NCBI RefSeq assembly: GCF_002051585.1 | Contig: NZ_MZGX01000026.1 | Span: 1-64,000, forward strand | DNA: 64,000 nucleotides | Direction: 5' to 3' | Source of the DNA: Ruminiclostridium hungatei | GTDB taxonomy: Bacteria > Bacillota > Clostridia > Acetivibrionales > DSM-1351 | Shown here: piece after piece, positions 15,603 to 24,437 of the stretch | How the letters are laid out: each line of letters starts with the position of its first letter | Position numbering within the stretch: position 1 is the stretch's first letter | Program-made: the position numbers and the translations under genes | The notes under the pieces: model-generated | What the model saw: the letters and a program-made list of their open reading frames with translations, nothing else | Databases searched by the model: none | Told to the model about the DNA's origin: nothing

Positions 15603-17372
15603 TTATTTTGTAATTTCACACTTGTAAATGTTATGGAAGAACTCCTTGAAGGAGGATATCTCATAGCCCCTGACTCTGGCATTTGACACCCACATGTCGC
15701 TTCTCTGGTACACATAGAGGATAGGCAGGTCGTTGTTCAATATTTTATAGATTTTTTTGTAAATAGGTTTTCTGCTTTCTATGTCAACCTGTGAGATGCC
15801 CTGGTCGTACAGGCTGTCTATTTCGGGATTACTGTAGTTATAATAGTTCTGGGGCCCATTGGTTTTAAATACCGTTGCTTGCGAGGTGTCGGGGTCCGGA
15901 GTCAGGCCGGCTGCCATAAAATATGCCTCCAACTGCTTGTTTGTGGCTTTTTCATACAGGGTAGGCCAATCCAGATTTTCTACAGTAACATCAATTCCCA
16001 ATTTTGAATAGTCATCCTTCATTACAGGTACTAAAATATCGGTAACAGCATGAGGACTCATGCAACTGAACTTAATGGTAAACAACTTGCCGTCCTTTTC
16101 CCGCTTTCCGTCGGAGTTGAGCTGCCAGCCCGCTTCATCCAGCAACCGGCCTGCCTTTTCAAGATTGAAATCATATGTATCAACCCCCTGGTCGTCATAT
16201 GCCCAGGAAACATTTGATTCAGGTATGTTAACCACCCTGGCATATTCACCGTAAACCTTATCCACCACGTCAGTTCTGTTCAGGGCATACATCAGTGCCT
16301 GCCGTACCTTGACATCCCGGAATTTCGGGTTGTCATCGTTAAGTCCTACGTAACCATAGCCATTTGTAGGGAATCTGTATATATCGATAAAACCTGCTGT
16401 CTGAGCCGCCTTCATATTGTCAGGGGATACATCCGCCATATCTATATCCGTCTCCCCCGCCAGCACCCTTTGCAGTTCCTGACCCTGCGGAGTTACAGAA
16501 AAAACAAGATTCTTTATTTTGGGAACACCTTTATAGTAATTTTCATTTGCTGCAAGCTTTAATTCCTGACCCGGCTTATATTCAACAAACTTATACTGAC
16601 CCGTACCCATGGGAGAGCCATTTTTCTCCTTTACCCTGGCTGTGTCACCCTTTTTGAAATCCGTGCAGTAATAGCTTTCCTCCATAATGGGTATCTGCAA
16701 ATTATATATAGCTGCACCGCTTTTTTTGTCAGTGGTGATTTCCAGGGTTTTGTCATTTAGCACCTTGATTCCCTCTATACTCTCAGCCGAACCATTTTTA
16801 TAGGCATCCACCCCTTTTATGAATGCTTTGGATATATCCTGGGGCCCGTCATATTTCGGGTCTGCCAGCAGATAATATGCAAATTCCAGATCCTTTGCAG
16901 TCGCCGAATTCCCATCCCAGAATTTTACACCGTCCTTAAGCGTAAAGGTATATACAAGTCCATCTTCCGAAACTTTGTAATCTGTGGCCCCTGCCAATGG
17001 TTTTCCGTCATAATCCACATCCACATTAAAATCAAACATTGTATAAAGAGCGTACCAGTCATAGGCATTGTCACCGTACAGGTAGTTAAAAATCCCTGTT
17101 GAATCGGAAATCCCCACTACCAGTGAATCCTTTCTGTCCATTGCAATTTTGGGACTTTTTGAAATGTCGGCAGCAGGCACGTAGGAGACTCCGAATTTTT
17201 TAAAATCAAAGCTGTTCAGGCTACTGTTCACATCTGCCGTACTGCTTGTACCCGCCGCAGAATCCTTTGTAACATCCTGTGCCTTGCCGTCGTCGGAAGC
17301 TTTGCCGCTGCAGGCGGTCAAGGCCATTGCTGCGGTCAGGATAATTGCTGTAAACCACACTCTACTTTTCAT
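15603..17372 (-). CDS. oppA: Peptide-binding lipoprotein OppA
   Basis: A 589-residue extracellular solute-binding protein (SBP family 5). A lipoprotein signal (MKSRVWFTAIILTAAMALTAC, lipobox LTAC) anchors it to the membrane. Family landmarks include YTFTLKDGVKFWDGNSATAKD, GTGQYKFVEYKPGQELKLAANENYYKG and the RQALMYALNRTDVV helix. The start is ATG 17372 behind GGAGGG. It is the first and largest gene of the operon, followed by oppB. It captures peptides for import as nutrients or signals; the ligand cannot be told from sequence. An AT-rich stretch at 17403-17497 presumably holds the operon promoter, but I could not settle on one. Confidence 0.93.
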   Translation of the reverse strand: MKSRVWFTAIILTAAMALTACSGKASDDGKAQDVTKDSAAGTSSTADVNSSLNSFDFKKFGVSYVPAADISKSPKIAMDRKDSLVVGISDSTGIFNYLYGDNAYDWYALYTMFDFNVDVDYDGKPLAGATDYKVSEDGLVYTFTLKDGVKFWDGNSATAKDLEFAYYLLADPKYDGPQDISKAFIKGVDAYKNGSAESIEGIKVLNDKTLEITTDKKSGAAIYNLQIPIMEESYYCTDFKKGDTARVKEKNGSPMGTGQYKFVEYKPGQELKLAANENYYKGVPKIKNLVFSVTPQGQELQRVLAGETDIDMADVSPDNMKAAQTAGFIDIYRFPTNGYGYVGLNDDNPKFRDVKVRQALMYALNRTDVVDKVYGEYARVVNIPESNVSWAYDDQGVDTYDFNLEKAGRLLDEAGWQLNSDGKREKDGKLFTIKFSCMSPHAVTDILVPVMKDDYSKLGIDVTVENLDWPTLYEKATNKQLEAYFMAAGLTPDPDTSQATVFKTNGPQNYYNYSNPEIDSLYDQGISQVDIESRKPIYKKIYKILNNDLPILYVYQRSDMWVSNARVRGYEISSFKEFFHNIYKCEITK

Positions 17373-17497
17373 TTTTAACCCTCCAGGTAAATAATTAAGC
17401 AATAGGTAAATAATTGTTTTTTAAATAAATTATATGCACCAAAAAACAAGTAAATTCTGCAGCTTGTAATTATTTCTAAAAAAATTAATTAAAAAGG

Positions 17498-17526
17498 TTG
17501 ACAATTTGTAATTCTTCCTGCATAAT
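17498..17526 (+). promoter_or_regulatory. Promoter of tRNA-Tyr
   Basis: TTGACA (17498-17503) and CATAAT (17521-17526) have a 17-base spacer and end 31 bases before the tRNA 5' end. Confidence 0.8.
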
Positions 17527-17557
17527 CTTATTTGTTGCGAAAAACATATTATATTGC

Positions 17558-17642
17558 GGAGGGGTTCCCGAGTGGCCAAAGGGGGCAGACTGTAAATCTG
17601 TTGTCAGTGACTTCGATGGTTCGAATCCATCTCCCTCCACCA
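17558..17642 (+). tRNA. tRNA-Tyr (GTA)
   Basis: Type II tRNA with a long variable arm. The acceptor GGAGGGG pairs with the 3' strand just before A-CCA (CCA encoded). The anticodon loop CTGTAAA gives GTA (17592-17594), and the T arm contains GGTTCGAATCC. It has its own promoter and terminator, so it is a single-tRNA transcript. Confidence 0.95.
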
Positions 17643-17700
17643 CAAAAGCCTTGTACATATGCACTAACGCTGTGTTCAGGGTTTTATCTTTCAAGCAGGT

Positions 17701-17738
17701 AAAAAAATTCCATTCCCGCAAAGGAATGGAATTTTTTT
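17701..17738 (+). terminator. Rho-independent terminator after tRNA-Tyr
   Basis: A perfect 16-base stem (AAAAAAATTCCATTCC against GGAATGGAATTTTTTT) with a CGCAAA loop. Because A and T runs flank it, it can also serve the convergent minus-strand direction. Confidence 0.92.
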
Positions 17739-17812
17739 ACTTGCTTATTTTTTATATACTTAGCTTTTACTTTACTGCAGATTTATGACATACATCCGCT
17801 TCCGCCGGCTCC

Positions 17813-18640
17813 TCAATTTTTTTGGCAGCCTGGACAAAAATAGATGCTGCCTCCCATATAGGCTTCCTTTTTCACAAGCTCTCCGCACACGGGGCATGGT
17901 TTTCCCGTTGTGTTCTTGCTGAGTATGGTCTTGTAACCCCCATAGCAGCCGAACAAATCCTTCTCAGTGTCTCTTCCCCCCTTGAAAGTCATATCTGCAA
18001 GGGTATTTTTCAAGGACTTGTACAACTTTTCCCTGTCTGAATCCCCTAAGCTCTTTACCTTTCTTTTGGGATGAATGGTGCTGTTAAAAAGCACATCCTG
18101 CAAGACTCCGTTGCCCAGACCGGGAATCCTTTGCTCCGCCGCCAGGAGAGCCTTCGCACTAAGACCTGCATTTTCAGGTGCTGAGATAATACCGTCAAAA
18201 TATTCTTCGTTGAACTGTTCCGATAGAGGAGAAGGCTTCTCCCTCGCAATTTTATAGTATTTGTTGTCAAAATCACCTGCCTTGAAGCAGAATAATCCTC
18301 CGTACATCTGCACAGAGGCGCTTAAGGCAGAAAAGTCCTCAAACTCAATCATCAACTGGTGTTTTGCAGGACGCTTCTCGCCCTCTCCGTGAAACCTTAA
18401 GGAAACGCCTTCACTAAAGAGGATTACCGCATCCCCTGCCGTGATTTCCACCATGCTTCCCACTCCTCTTGCCGTTCCCATCAGCTTTCCGCTGAGCAGG
18501 TCATGATACCCTGCCGGCGCCCCATGATACCAGGCGAATTTGTGGGGGCTTTCTGCGGCGGTCACATTAATAATTTCTTTGCCGGTGATATTCTCACAGA
18601 TTTGCTTTGAAAGTTCTATTGCCTCTGGAATTTCAATCAT
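17813..18640 (-). CDS. Fpg/Nei-family DNA glycosylase-like protein lacking the catalytic proline
   Basis: A 275-residue protein with the Fpg/Nei architecture: an N-terminal beta-sandwich, a helix-two-turn-helix region (LSAKALLAAEQRIPGLGNGVLQDVLFNSTIHP) and a C-terminal Cys4 zinc finger (CPVCG...CPGCQ). In true Fpg/Nei enzymes the protein begins PELPE, with Pro as the Schiff-base nucleophile after Met removal. Here it begins MIEIPEAIE, so Ile replaces that Pro. The zinc-finger Arg (usually GRGTHYC or GRSTFFC) is Gly (GGSIYFC). The HPKRK and GNGV elements that contact DNA remain. It may bind lesions without cleaving them, or use another residue. Monocistronic between the tRNA terminator and a divergent gene. 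Confidence 0.82.
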   Translation of the reverse strand: MIEIPEAIELSKQICENITGKEIINVTAAESPHKFAWYHGAPAGYHDLLSGKLMGTARGVGSMVEITAGDAVILFSEGVSLRFHGEGEKRPAKHQLMIEFEDFSALSASVQMYGGLFCFKAGDFDNKYYKIAREKPSPLSEQFNEEYFDGIISAPENAGLSAKALLAAEQRIPGLGNGVLQDVLFNSTIHPKRKVKSLGDSDREKLYKSLKNTLADMTFKGGRDTEKDLFGCYGGYKTILSKNTTGKPCPVCGELVKKEAYMGGSIYFCPGCQKN

Positions 18641-18936
18641 AGGTTACTCCATTTCCCCTACTTTATTTTTTCCATCTTTTCAATCCCGGGAAAAACCCCA
18701 ACATATGCGTCTCTCCCTTGCTAATATTTTACTATAAATTTTAGTCTATATAATATGACAACTGTGCGTCATATTATATTACTTTATATAAAAATTCTGA
18801 TAATATCAATCTGTTACAGACTACCAGTTAAGAATTTGGCAAACAGGCCAGAAAGCTGCTTGGATGCTGTCCTTAAGTGACTTGCAAGGTTCAGCAGCCG
18901 AATGCCTTCCTGTATATATTACATATAATATATAAT
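18641..18936. other. Intergenic region with one long palindrome
   Basis: No gene is visible. At 18749-18778 the arms TATAATATGAC and GTCATATTATA (11 bases, perfect) flank an eight-base centre. They could form a hairpin or serve as an operator for the divergent glycosylase-like and nitrilase-like genes. Confidence 0.5.
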
Positions 18937-18965
18937 TTGACATTTATTGTTATTTTGTGTATTAT
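18937..18965 (+). promoter_or_regulatory. Promoter of the nitrilase-like gene
   Basis: TTGACA (18937-18942), a 17-base spacer and TATTAT (18960-18965), 49 bases before ATG 19014. Confidence 0.8.
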
Positions 18966-19013
18966 TCCAAGTAAAAGCACCAAAATAAAACAGTTTGAAC
19001 AGGAGACGTGGTT

Positions 19014-20244
19014 ATGAAGAATACAGCCATATATACAAGTGTCCAATTCGTAGGTCATGTACTGAGCACTACTCCGCTGCTCAAGGAATCCGTGGAAGAA
19101 ATGAGCGACTGGGGTATATATCTGGGCCTGGATAAGGACGGCGACGATATTGCTGCCCGCCTGAAAATAGTGTCCAGCGTATTGTTGCAAGCCGTAAGCA
19201 GCAAGGATGTCAGTTCTGACGCCGCCACCCTGAAGGTCTTTACCCTGCCGGAATTCTTCTGGAGAGGAATCAGGGGTGCTTATTTCAATTCCCAGAAAAG
19301 TATTGATGAAATGTACGATAAGATCAGTTCCGGACTTACGGGCATTATAAAAAATATAGAAAAGCAGTGTGATCTGAGCAATTGGCTGTTCTTATTCGGC
19401 TCCATACTGACAACCTCCGATATAACAGCCTGCATAACCGATATGGATACCACTCTTGCCAGGGTGGGAGACGATTACCTGAGTGTTTACAGCCTGTTAA
19501 AAAAGAATGCTCCCATCAACAGCACTTCGGGTGTTTCCAAACTGTTAAAAATCATTGATGAAAAAGCTGCGGCAGACAATAATTATGACAAGGAGCTATC
19601 CAATTTGCTGTGCGACATCTTAAACATGAGTGATGATCTGGCCAATAAAAAAGTTTATAACAGATGCTTTGTCTATTACAGGGAAAAGGCAAATTCCATT
19701 CAGAAGGAATTCAAGTCCAAAGAAGACTTCATTTTAAACAACCCCTCGGCAGATAAGGGAGTTGTGGAGCACTATCTCCAGACCATGGTTGATTATCCTG
19801 ACGTAGCTGCCGCCCAAAATCCGGTTCAGACCCTGACCTATTCTACTTTCGACTGCGGAGGCTTGAATATCGGAGTTGAAATATGTCTTGACCACAGCAG
19901 GAAGCGACTGCTGGGATATCTTTCAAAGGGCAGGATTAAAGAATTGGACATACAGATAGTCATATCCTGCGGCATGCAGCTAAAGAAGGACTCGGCAGCA
20001 ACCAGACAGGGAGGGATACTGTTTAATTGTGACGGCGAATATGTAATCAGGAGATGCTCAAAACGGCGACTGCTGCCATTCCCAGCTAAAAACCTACAGC
20101 TTTGACCCAAGCTGCGGCCCCCGTCTGTCAAACTACATACCCGCCTTGTCCACGGAAAAAGTAAACAATGCCCTGACCGAGGGACGCAGCCTGTATCCCC
20201 ACGGTTTAGGTGAAATACATATATACAGGCCATTAAAATTGTAA
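19014..20244 (+). pseudogene. Nitrilase-superfamily (carbon-nitrogen hydrolase-like) gene with a frameshift
   Basis: ATG 19014 follows AGGAGA. The first frame stops at 20105, but a neighbouring frame continues the protein (AQNGDCCHSQLKTYSFDPSCGPRLSNYIPALSTEKVNNALTEG... in two parts) to TAA at 20242-20244. Deleting one base near 20055, at AGGAGATG, joins them into about 409 residues. The nitrilase Glu (TLPEFFWRG) and the nucleophilic Cys (GVEICLDHS) are both visible; the Lys may lie in the CFVYYREKAN segment. A long helical insert between Glu and Lys (residues about 85-210) is unlike ordinary nitrilases. It has a good promoter. Either a recent pseudogene or a sequencing error; substrate unknown. 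Confidence 0.7.
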
Positions 20245-20292
20245 TAGATTATGTAATCCGGTATTGCTTATTTTACAAATTTATTACAACTA

Positions 20293-20322
20293 TTGACAGG
20301 ACATGCAATGTTATAATAACAT
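20293..20322 (+). promoter_or_regulatory. Putative promoter of the ABC exporter leader
   Basis: TTGACA at 20293-20298 is followed by TATAATAACAT. The perfect TATAAT (20312-20317) is only 13 bases away; TAACAT (20317-20322) gives an 18-base spacer. It lies 50 bases before the leader ORF. Confidence 0.5.
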
Positions 20323-20371
20323 AACCTGGTAAGTTTAATTATCAATTCTGGTGAAAGGAGTGTTTATAAAG

Positions 20372-20410
20372 ATGTTATCAATTAAAATCAATGAGGTGCG
20401 CTATAAATAA
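20372..20410 (+). CDS. 12-residue leader peptide (MLSIKINEVRYK)
   Basis: A tiny frame behind an excellent site (AAAGGAG, spacing about 11 to ATG) that stops at TAA 20408. It is followed by about 110 bases and a strong terminator hairpin, then the two ABC exporter genes. The order promoter, leader peptide, terminator, heterodimeric ABC exporter matches the published logic of B. subtilis bmrB-bmrCD, where ribosome stalling by translation inhibitors on the leader prevents termination. The peptide sequence itself matches nothing I know. A role in antibiotic-sensing attenuation is an inference from layout. Confidence 0.55.
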   Translation: MLSIKINEVRYK

Positions 20411-20517
20411 TTGAATATCGGATCTATAGCGGGTAAGCCTTATTATTTTGCTTGTATTAGGTCAGACACTTAAGTAACCGTCATTTAAATTTGAAATATC
20501 AAAAAATGAATATTTTA

Positions 20518-20547
20518 AACACGATGCTATGGTATCGTGTTTTTTTG
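20518..20547 (+). terminator. Terminator between leader peptide and ABC exporter (putative attenuator)
   Basis: AACACGAT and ATCGTGTT form a perfect eight-base stem around GCTATGGT, followed directly by a T run. It lies 91 bases before the exporter start, so readthrough would be needed to express the exporter from the upstream promoter. Confidence 0.85.
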
Positions 20548-20637
20548 TTCTCTTTTTTATGATCAATTACGGCAGCCAGTATTGGTAAGGCCTATTTTGG
20601 CGATTACTTAGGCATTATTTTTTAAGGAGAGTTATGT

Positions 20638-22488
20638 ATGCAGCCTGGAAATAAAGGTAGATTTAAAATGTTGTATTCGTTCATAAAAGGTCTGAGGTGG
20701 TTTTATGTGCTGGCTGTGTTTTTTACCATGCTTGCCATAGTCTTCAACTACCTTATGCCCCAAATTATCAGAATTATAGTGGATAATGTAATTGGAGCCA
20801 ATGAGCTGAAGCTGCCCAAAATTCTTCTGGATTTTGTAAACCAAATTGGGGGAATAGAGTTATTAAGGAGCAGCCTGGTCATATGTGCGTTCCTGGCTCT
20901 GCTGCTGGCAGTTCTGTCGGGAGTTTTTACATATTTGTACAGGTATTGTATGGCCAGGGCCTCGGAAGGTACAATCAGAAAAATGCGCAACCGGCTGTAC
21001 GAGCATATTCAAAAATTTCCCTATAGCTGGCATGTAAAAAACCAGACAGGAGATATAGTTCAGCGCTGTACTTCCGATGTGGAAACAGTGAAAAACTTCT
21101 TGTCCATTCAATTTAATGAAATGGTGAGAACTGTATTTCTGGTGGGCTTCTCCCTCACTCTGATGTTCCTGATGAACGTAAAGCTGTCACTTGTAGCGCT
21201 TGCTTTCTTACCTGTTGTCATAGCCTATTCCGGAATTTTCTTCAAGAAGATAGCTGACAGGTTCAAATATGCAGACGAAGCCGAAGGTGCCCTTTCGGCC
21301 ATGGTTCAGGAAAATTTCACAGGAGTGCGGGTAGTGCGGGCTTTTGGCCGCCAGGCTTACGAGATAGACAATTTTGATAATAAGAATGACTATTTTGCCA
21401 ACTACTGGATAAAGCTTGGCTACCTGCTGAGCAAATACTGGGGAATAGGCGATCTGGTGTCAGGCCTGCAGGTCATGCTTATTATAGTTTTAGGCGCTGT
21501 TGAAGCTTCCCACGGCGTTATAACCCTGGGTGAATTTTTGGTATTTGTTTATTACAATTCCATGCTGGTATGGCCTGTAAGGCAATTCGGAAGAATTCTG
21601 TCAGAGATGAGCAAGACCAGCGTATCTTTAAACCGTATTAACGAAATCTTGTCTCAAGAGCAGGAAAAGGATTGTCCCGACGCAGTAACACCCCCTATGA
21701 ACAGGGATATAGAGTTCAAAAATGTCACTTTTGATTATGAAGGACAAAAAACAGTGCTTAAGGATATTTCCTTCAAAATTAAAGCCGGCACCACCTTTGG
21801 AATCCTTGGAGGAACCGGTTCGGGCAAATCCACCGTAATGTATCTGCTCGACAGGCTTTTTGAGCTTCCCCGGGGCAATGGTTCTATTGAAATCGGAGGG
21901 GTTGACATCAGGAAAATAAGATTGGAGCACTTGAGAAAAAATATAGGTTTTGTGCTTCAGGAACCCTTTCTGTTTTCAAAAACCATACAGCAAAATATCG
22001 ACGCCTTTGATGGAAGCAGCAGTATTGAGAGTATCCGGCACTTTGCGGAGATAGCTGCTGTGGATGATGCTGTAATGGGCTTTTCAAAAGGATATGAGAC
22101 CATCGTTGGAGAACGGGGTGTTACTCTTTCCGGTGGACAGAAGCAGAGGGTGGCTATTGCAAGAATGCTGATGCAGAGCTCCCCCATCATGATATTTGAT
22201 GACTCCCTGTCTGCCGTAGACTCGGAAACAGATTCCAAAATCCGGGGAGCTCTTAAGCAGAATACTTCCGGCAGTACTGTCGTGCTGGTATCCCACCGCA
22301 TAACCACGTTAATGAATGCCGATGTGATAATGGTGCTGGAGGACGGCCGGATATCCGAAATGGGCACTCACAGCCAGTTGCTGCAAAACGAAAACGGAGT
22401 CTATAAGAAAATATACGACATACAGAGCAGTCTGGAGACCGAATTGCAGGGACCGGAGCAGGATGCTCTTACAGGAGGTGATAGGTAA
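20638..22488 (+). CDS. Heterodimeric ABC exporter subunit with degenerate Walker B (BmrC/LmrC type)
   Basis: A 616-residue half-transporter with six membrane helices in the first 310 residues, then an ATPase domain. It has Walker A GGTGSGKST, signature LSGGQKQR and H-loop VSHR. Its Walker B ends IMIFDDSLSAVD, with Asp in place of the catalytic Glu; that is the mark of the subunit contributing the inactive ATP site in heterodimeric exporters. TAA overlaps the next gene's ATG by one base, so the two subunits are co-translated. The likely role is multidrug efflux, by analogy with BmrCD, LmrCD and TM287/288. The upstream leader and terminator suggest attenuation control. Confidence 0.9.
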   Translation: MQPGNKGRFKMLYSFIKGLRWFYVLAVFFTMLAIVFNYLMPQIIRIIVDNVIGANELKLPKILLDFVNQIGGIELLRSSLVICAFLALLLAVLSGVFTYLYRYCMARASEGTIRKMRNRLYEHIQKFPYSWHVKNQTGDIVQRCTSDVETVKNFLSIQFNEMVRTVFLVGFSLTLMFLMNVKLSLVALAFLPVVIAYSGIFFKKIADRFKYADEAEGALSAMVQENFTGVRVVRAFGRQAYEIDNFDNKNDYFANYWIKLGYLLSKYWGIGDLVSGLQVMLIIVLGAVEASHGVITLGEFLVFVYYNSMLVWPVRQFGRILSEMSKTSVSLNRINEILSQEQEKDCPDAVTPPMNRDIEFKNVTFDYEGQKTVLKDISFKIKAGTTFGILGGTGSGKSTVMYLLDRLFELPRGNGSIEIGGVDIRKIRLEHLRKNIGFVLQEPFLFSKTIQQNIDAFDGSSSIESIRHFAEIAAVDDAVMGFSKGYETIVGERGVTLSGGQKQRVAIARMLMQSSPIMIFDDSLSAVDSETDSKIRGALKQNTSGSTVVLVSHRITTLMNADVIMVLEDGRISEMGTHSQLLQNENGVYKKIYDIQSSLETELQGPEQDALTGGDR

Positions 22489-24320
22489 TGTCATATTTTG
22501 AAGAGGAAGAATATAAAAAGCCTTTTTCCCTTAAGGTATGGGCCAGGATTGTGCCCTTTGTGAAGCTTTACAGGAAAGATTTCATAAGGGCCATGTCCTT
22601 CCTGATACTGGTTTCAATAATAGATGTAATATATCCGCTTTTTCAAAGGTATGCAATAAACCACTATATTACAACTGGATCGGCCAGAGGCATAGAAAGC
22701 TTTGCAGCCGCTTACGGCCTTATGCTCCTGGCACAAGCCCTGGCAGTAATATTTTTTATAAGGAATGCCATGAGAGTTGAGCTGAACGTGGCAAAAGCCA
22801 TACGCAGAGCATTGTTTGTACATTTGCAGAAGCTGTCCTTTTCCTATTACAACACCACACCCGTGGGTTACATGATGGCCAGGGTCATGAGCGATACTGG
22901 AAGAATCGGTCAGATGGTGTCCTGGGGGCTCATTGATATGCTCTGGGCTGTCATATATGTATTCGGAGTATTTATAGCTATGCTTTTACTCAATGTAAAG
23001 CTGGCTCTGCTGGTAATGTCCATAATACCGGTAATAGCACTGGTTACATTGTACTTTCAGAAAAAGATTCTGAACATAAACAGAAAAATAAGAAAGATAA
23101 ACTCCAGAATGACCGGCGCCTTCAATGAGGGTATAACCGGAGCAAGAACTTCCAAAACTCTGGTCATAGAGGATAAAAACCTTAAGGAATTCTCTGAGAT
23201 AACCGGCAGGTACTATGATTATACTTTAAAGGCAACCATTCTCAATGCCGTATTCATTCCCATAGTACTGACCTTCAGTACCATGGCGGTGTGCTTTGTA
23301 CTTGTGAGCGGAGGCAATCTGACAATAAAGGATCCTCTTTTCTTTGGAACCTTTTCTGCCTTTATAACCTATGCAATCGGTATATTTGAGCCTATTCAGC
23401 AGATTGCCCGTGTCTTTGCCGATTTTGTATCCACACAGGCAAATATTGAAAGAGTTACAGGGCTTCTGGATACCGAGCCTCAAATTACCGACACTCCGGA
23501 GGTTATAGAGAAGTACGGGGACAATTTCAATCCAAAAAGAGAAAACTGGGAGCACTTAATGGGTGATATTGAATTTAAGGAGGTTTCCTTCAAATATCCG
23601 GACGGAGATGAGTATATCCTTGAAAACTTCAATCTCAAAATACCCGCCGGAACCACCGTTGCAATAGTAGGAGAAACCGGTGCAGGGAAAAGCACTCTGG
23701 TAAATCTCGCCTGCAGGTTTTTTGAACCCACCCAGGGGCAGATACTTATTGACGGCAGGGATTACAGGGAGCGCTCGCAGCTTTGGCTTCACAATAACAT
23801 AGGCTATGTTTTGCAGAGCCCTCACCTGTTCTCGGGCACCATACGGGAAAACATAAAATATGGAAAGTTCAATGCAACTGACGAAGAAATTGAAGCCGCA
23901 ATACGAGTGGTGGCTGCCGATGGGATCATAAGCAATATGGAAAACGGCCTTGATACCAATATCGGCGAAGGCGGCGACAGGCTATCCACCGGTGAAAAAC
24001 AGCTTATATCCTTCGCACGGGCAATAATTGCGAACCCCAGGATATTTGTGCTGGATGAGGCTACCTCCTCCATCGACACCCAGACTGAACAGCTTATACA
24101 GGAAGCTATTATGCACATTTTGAAGAACAGGACCTCCTTCCTGATTGCACATAGGTTGTCTACCATAAAGAAGGCGGATCTCATACTGGTGGTAAAAAAC
24201 GGGAAAATAATTGAAAAAGGAACCCATCAGGAGCTTTTAAGGCAAAAGGGCTACTATCACTCCCTGTATCTAAAGCAGTTTGAAGAGGAAACCGGAGCAG
24301 CCGTGCTAAACAAGAACTGA
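22488..24320 (+). CDS. Heterodimeric ABC exporter subunit with canonical catalytic Glu (BmrD/LmrD type)
   Basis: A 610-residue half-transporter. An N-terminal cytoplasmic stretch, six membrane helices (to about residue 335) and an ATPase domain are present. Walker A is GETGAGKST, Walker B IFVLDEATSSID with the catalytic Glu, and H-loop IAHRLS. Its signature is altered to LSTGEKQL, and in the dimer this signature faces the Asp-type Walker B of the partner, so one composite site is degenerate on both faces and the other is canonical. The 40-residue insertion before the ATPase domain (ITDTPEVIEKYGDNFNPKREN) is usual in BmrD-like subunits. Start ATG overlaps the upstream stop codon. Confidence 0.9.
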   Translation: MSYFEEEEYKKPFSLKVWARIVPFVKLYRKDFIRAMSFLILVSIIDVIYPLFQRYAINHYITTGSARGIESFAAAYGLMLLAQALAVIFFIRNAMRVELNVAKAIRRALFVHLQKLSFSYYNTTPVGYMMARVMSDTGRIGQMVSWGLIDMLWAVIYVFGVFIAMLLLNVKLALLVMSIIPVIALVTLYFQKKILNINRKIRKINSRMTGAFNEGITGARTSKTLVIEDKNLKEFSEITGRYYDYTLKATILNAVFIPIVLTFSTMAVCFVLVSGGNLTIKDPLFFGTFSAFITYAIGIFEPIQQIARVFADFVSTQANIERVTGLLDTEPQITDTPEVIEKYGDNFNPKRENWEHLMGDIEFKEVSFKYPDGDEYILENFNLKIPAGTTVAIVGETGAGKSTLVNLACRFFEPTQGQILIDGRDYRERSQLWLHNNIGYVLQSPHLFSGTIRENIKYGKFNATDEEIEAAIRVVAADGIISNMENGLDTNIGEGGDRLSTGEKQLISFARAIIANPRIFVLDEATSSIDTQTEQLIQEAIMHILKNRTSFLIAHRLSTIKKADLILVVKNGKIIEKGTHQELLRQKGYYHSLYLKQFEEETGAAVLNKN

Positions 24321-24335
24321 GGAAGGCCTCCAAAT

Positions 24336-24414
24336 AAAAGAGCCTGTTGCAGGTAAAGGAACATATATTCAAGGAGCTTGAATACTTGTGTTCTTAAATA
24401 TGCAACAGGCTTTT
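24336..24414. terminator. Long-loop bidirectional terminator
   Basis: AAAAGAGCCTGTTGCA and TGCAACAGGCTTTT pair with one bulged or unpaired pair across a loop of about 49 bases. It separates the convergent exporter operon and the YidC-like gene, with A and T runs on the outer sides. Confidence 0.75.
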
Positions 24415-24437
24415 AATGTATGCTACTGTCAATCAGG

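Noticed and set aside
17485-17721. 78-codon minus-strand frame over the tRNA-Tyr gene
   Set aside because: It is the reverse complement of the tRNA and its terminator, a common false gene call.
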